Source: Brachycybe producta (lineage: Eukaryota; Arthropoda; Diplopoda; Playtdesmida; Andrognathidae). From it: a stretch of DNA of 64,000 nucleotides. The notes below the pieces were generated by a model that did not search any database, was not told where the DNA came from, and worked only from the letters and a program-made list of their open reading frames with translations. Within the stretch, counting starts at the first letter, position 1. Each line of letters starts with the position of its first letter. A program made the translations under genes and the position numbers. The stretch spans positions 10,008,321-10,072,320 of the forward strand of contig JAUPFP010000002.1 of the NCBI GenBank assembly GCA_036925085.1, written 5' to 3'. This document shows positions 63,532 through 64,000 of this stretch, piece after piece.

Positions 63532-63857
63532 TCACTTTTTATTATTAGTTTTGCGTTGTTTTTTTGTTCTTTTCTTGTTCTTGCTCTGTTTCGACGATTT
63601 CATGAGATATTTATTTAAGAATTTCTTATTGCTTTGCTCCTCTTTGCTTCGTTCTTTCCTCTTTACCTTTTTATCTGTATATTTCTTGTAAATACTCAAC
63701 ATTAAGGACTGTAACTTTAATTTAGTTTAGCAGATAATGATAAAAAAAAGGATATCAGTTGTTTCTTTGCGTCCTCCACTGCTCTGTGCACTCTTACGTT
63801 ACGTCCCTTCAGTTCGGTACCGTCCAGACGTAAAGCAAGTTCGACTCCGTGTTTTGT
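63532..63857 (-). CDS. RBM34: RRM protein, RBM34-like, last two exons (5' part beyond window or unseen)
   Basis: The minus strand has a 3' exon at 63532-63708 (59 codons including TGA) with a Lys/Arg-rich end: YKKYTDKKVKRKERSKEEQ then KKFLNKYLMKSSKQSKNKKR. An upstream exon begins at 63857 and encodes TKHGVELALRLDGTELKGRN then VRVHRAVEDAKKQ, the last helix and strand of an RNA-recognition motif. Human RBM34 is remembered as ALKLNNSELMGRKLRVMRSV, also with a basic tail. RBM34 is a nucleolar RNA-binding protein. The donor of the upstream exon is unclear: GTGGAG after 63780 or GTAAGA slightly earlier both fit phase 0. Bases 63858-64000 look intronic, with no exon I can support. Confidence 0.55.
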
Positions 63858-64000
63858 CTACAAAGGTATTTATTAAATTAGCTGCATTTTCAAGTTAAAA
63901 GTTTTATGTCAATACAACTCTGGTTATTTTTACAAATCAGAAGCATCATTAAAAGATGGCTTTTGAGGGTAGTGGGAACAGAGCTGGTTAATTTACTAGG

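Noticed and set aside
1-64000. tRNA genes
   Set aside because: I found no convincing A-box/B-box pair with a cloverleaf by eye; GTTCGAAA-type words belong to family A fold-backs. A tRNAscan run would settle it.

Overview
This is a stretch of AT-rich animal nuclear DNA. Coding sequence is split into many exons with GT-AG introns, and the introns and spacers are full of short fold-back (palindromic) repeats. I recognise four genes by protein similarity from memory. I see no bacterial-type genes, no rRNA or tRNA gene, no CRISPR array and no retrovirus-like element. The organism is an invertebrate-type metazoan with moderately compact genes. The proteins look close to vertebrate orthologues, so a small-genome deuterostome such as a tunicate is possible, but the sequence alone does not settle this.

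Layout. (1) 1-37331, minus strand: the 5' part of a giant nesprin/SYNE (MSP-300/ANC-1 family) gene. Two alternative first exons (37151-37331 and 32235-32472) both splice in phase 1 into a shared actin-binding module of two calponin-homology domains. About 40 spectrin-repeat exons follow, ending in one uninterrupted exon of more than 5.3 kb that runs off the left edge. About 5,170 codons are visible and the C-terminal KASH end is not in the window. (2) 37332-44253: a gene-poor spacer between two divergent genes. (3) 44254-48888, plus strand: a complete 19-exon EXOC5/Sec10 gene (about 714 aa) with one GC-AG intron. (4) 48889-50093: a short spacer with three consecutive fold-back elements. (5) 50094-60325, plus strand: a complete 19-coding-exon ARID4 (RBBP1 family) gene (about 1,931 aa) with Tudor, PWWP, ARID and chromobarrel modules, a 3.5 kb charged exon carrying an LxCxE motif, and a conserved C-terminal tail on a tiny last exon. 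(6) 60326-63531: repeat-rich spacer. (7) 63532-63857, minus strand: the 3' end of an RRM gene that looks like RBM34, convergent with ARID4.

The genes do not form an operon-like unit: nesprin links the nuclear envelope to actin, EXOC5 belongs to the exocyst, ARID4 is a chromatin/Rb-Sin3 adaptor and RBM34 is an RNA-binding protein. Their neighbourhood may still be old. From memory, human EXOC5, ARID4A and SYNE2 all lie on 14q, and human ARID4B and RBM34 are neighbours on 1q42.

The most unusual non-coding feature is a set of more than a dozen families of fold-back elements. One superfamily, with a conserved box around TAGAAACTAGAA and its reverse complement, occurs in about 20 places, including introns of nesprin, EXOC5 and ARID4, so pre-mRNAs of all three would carry long hairpins.
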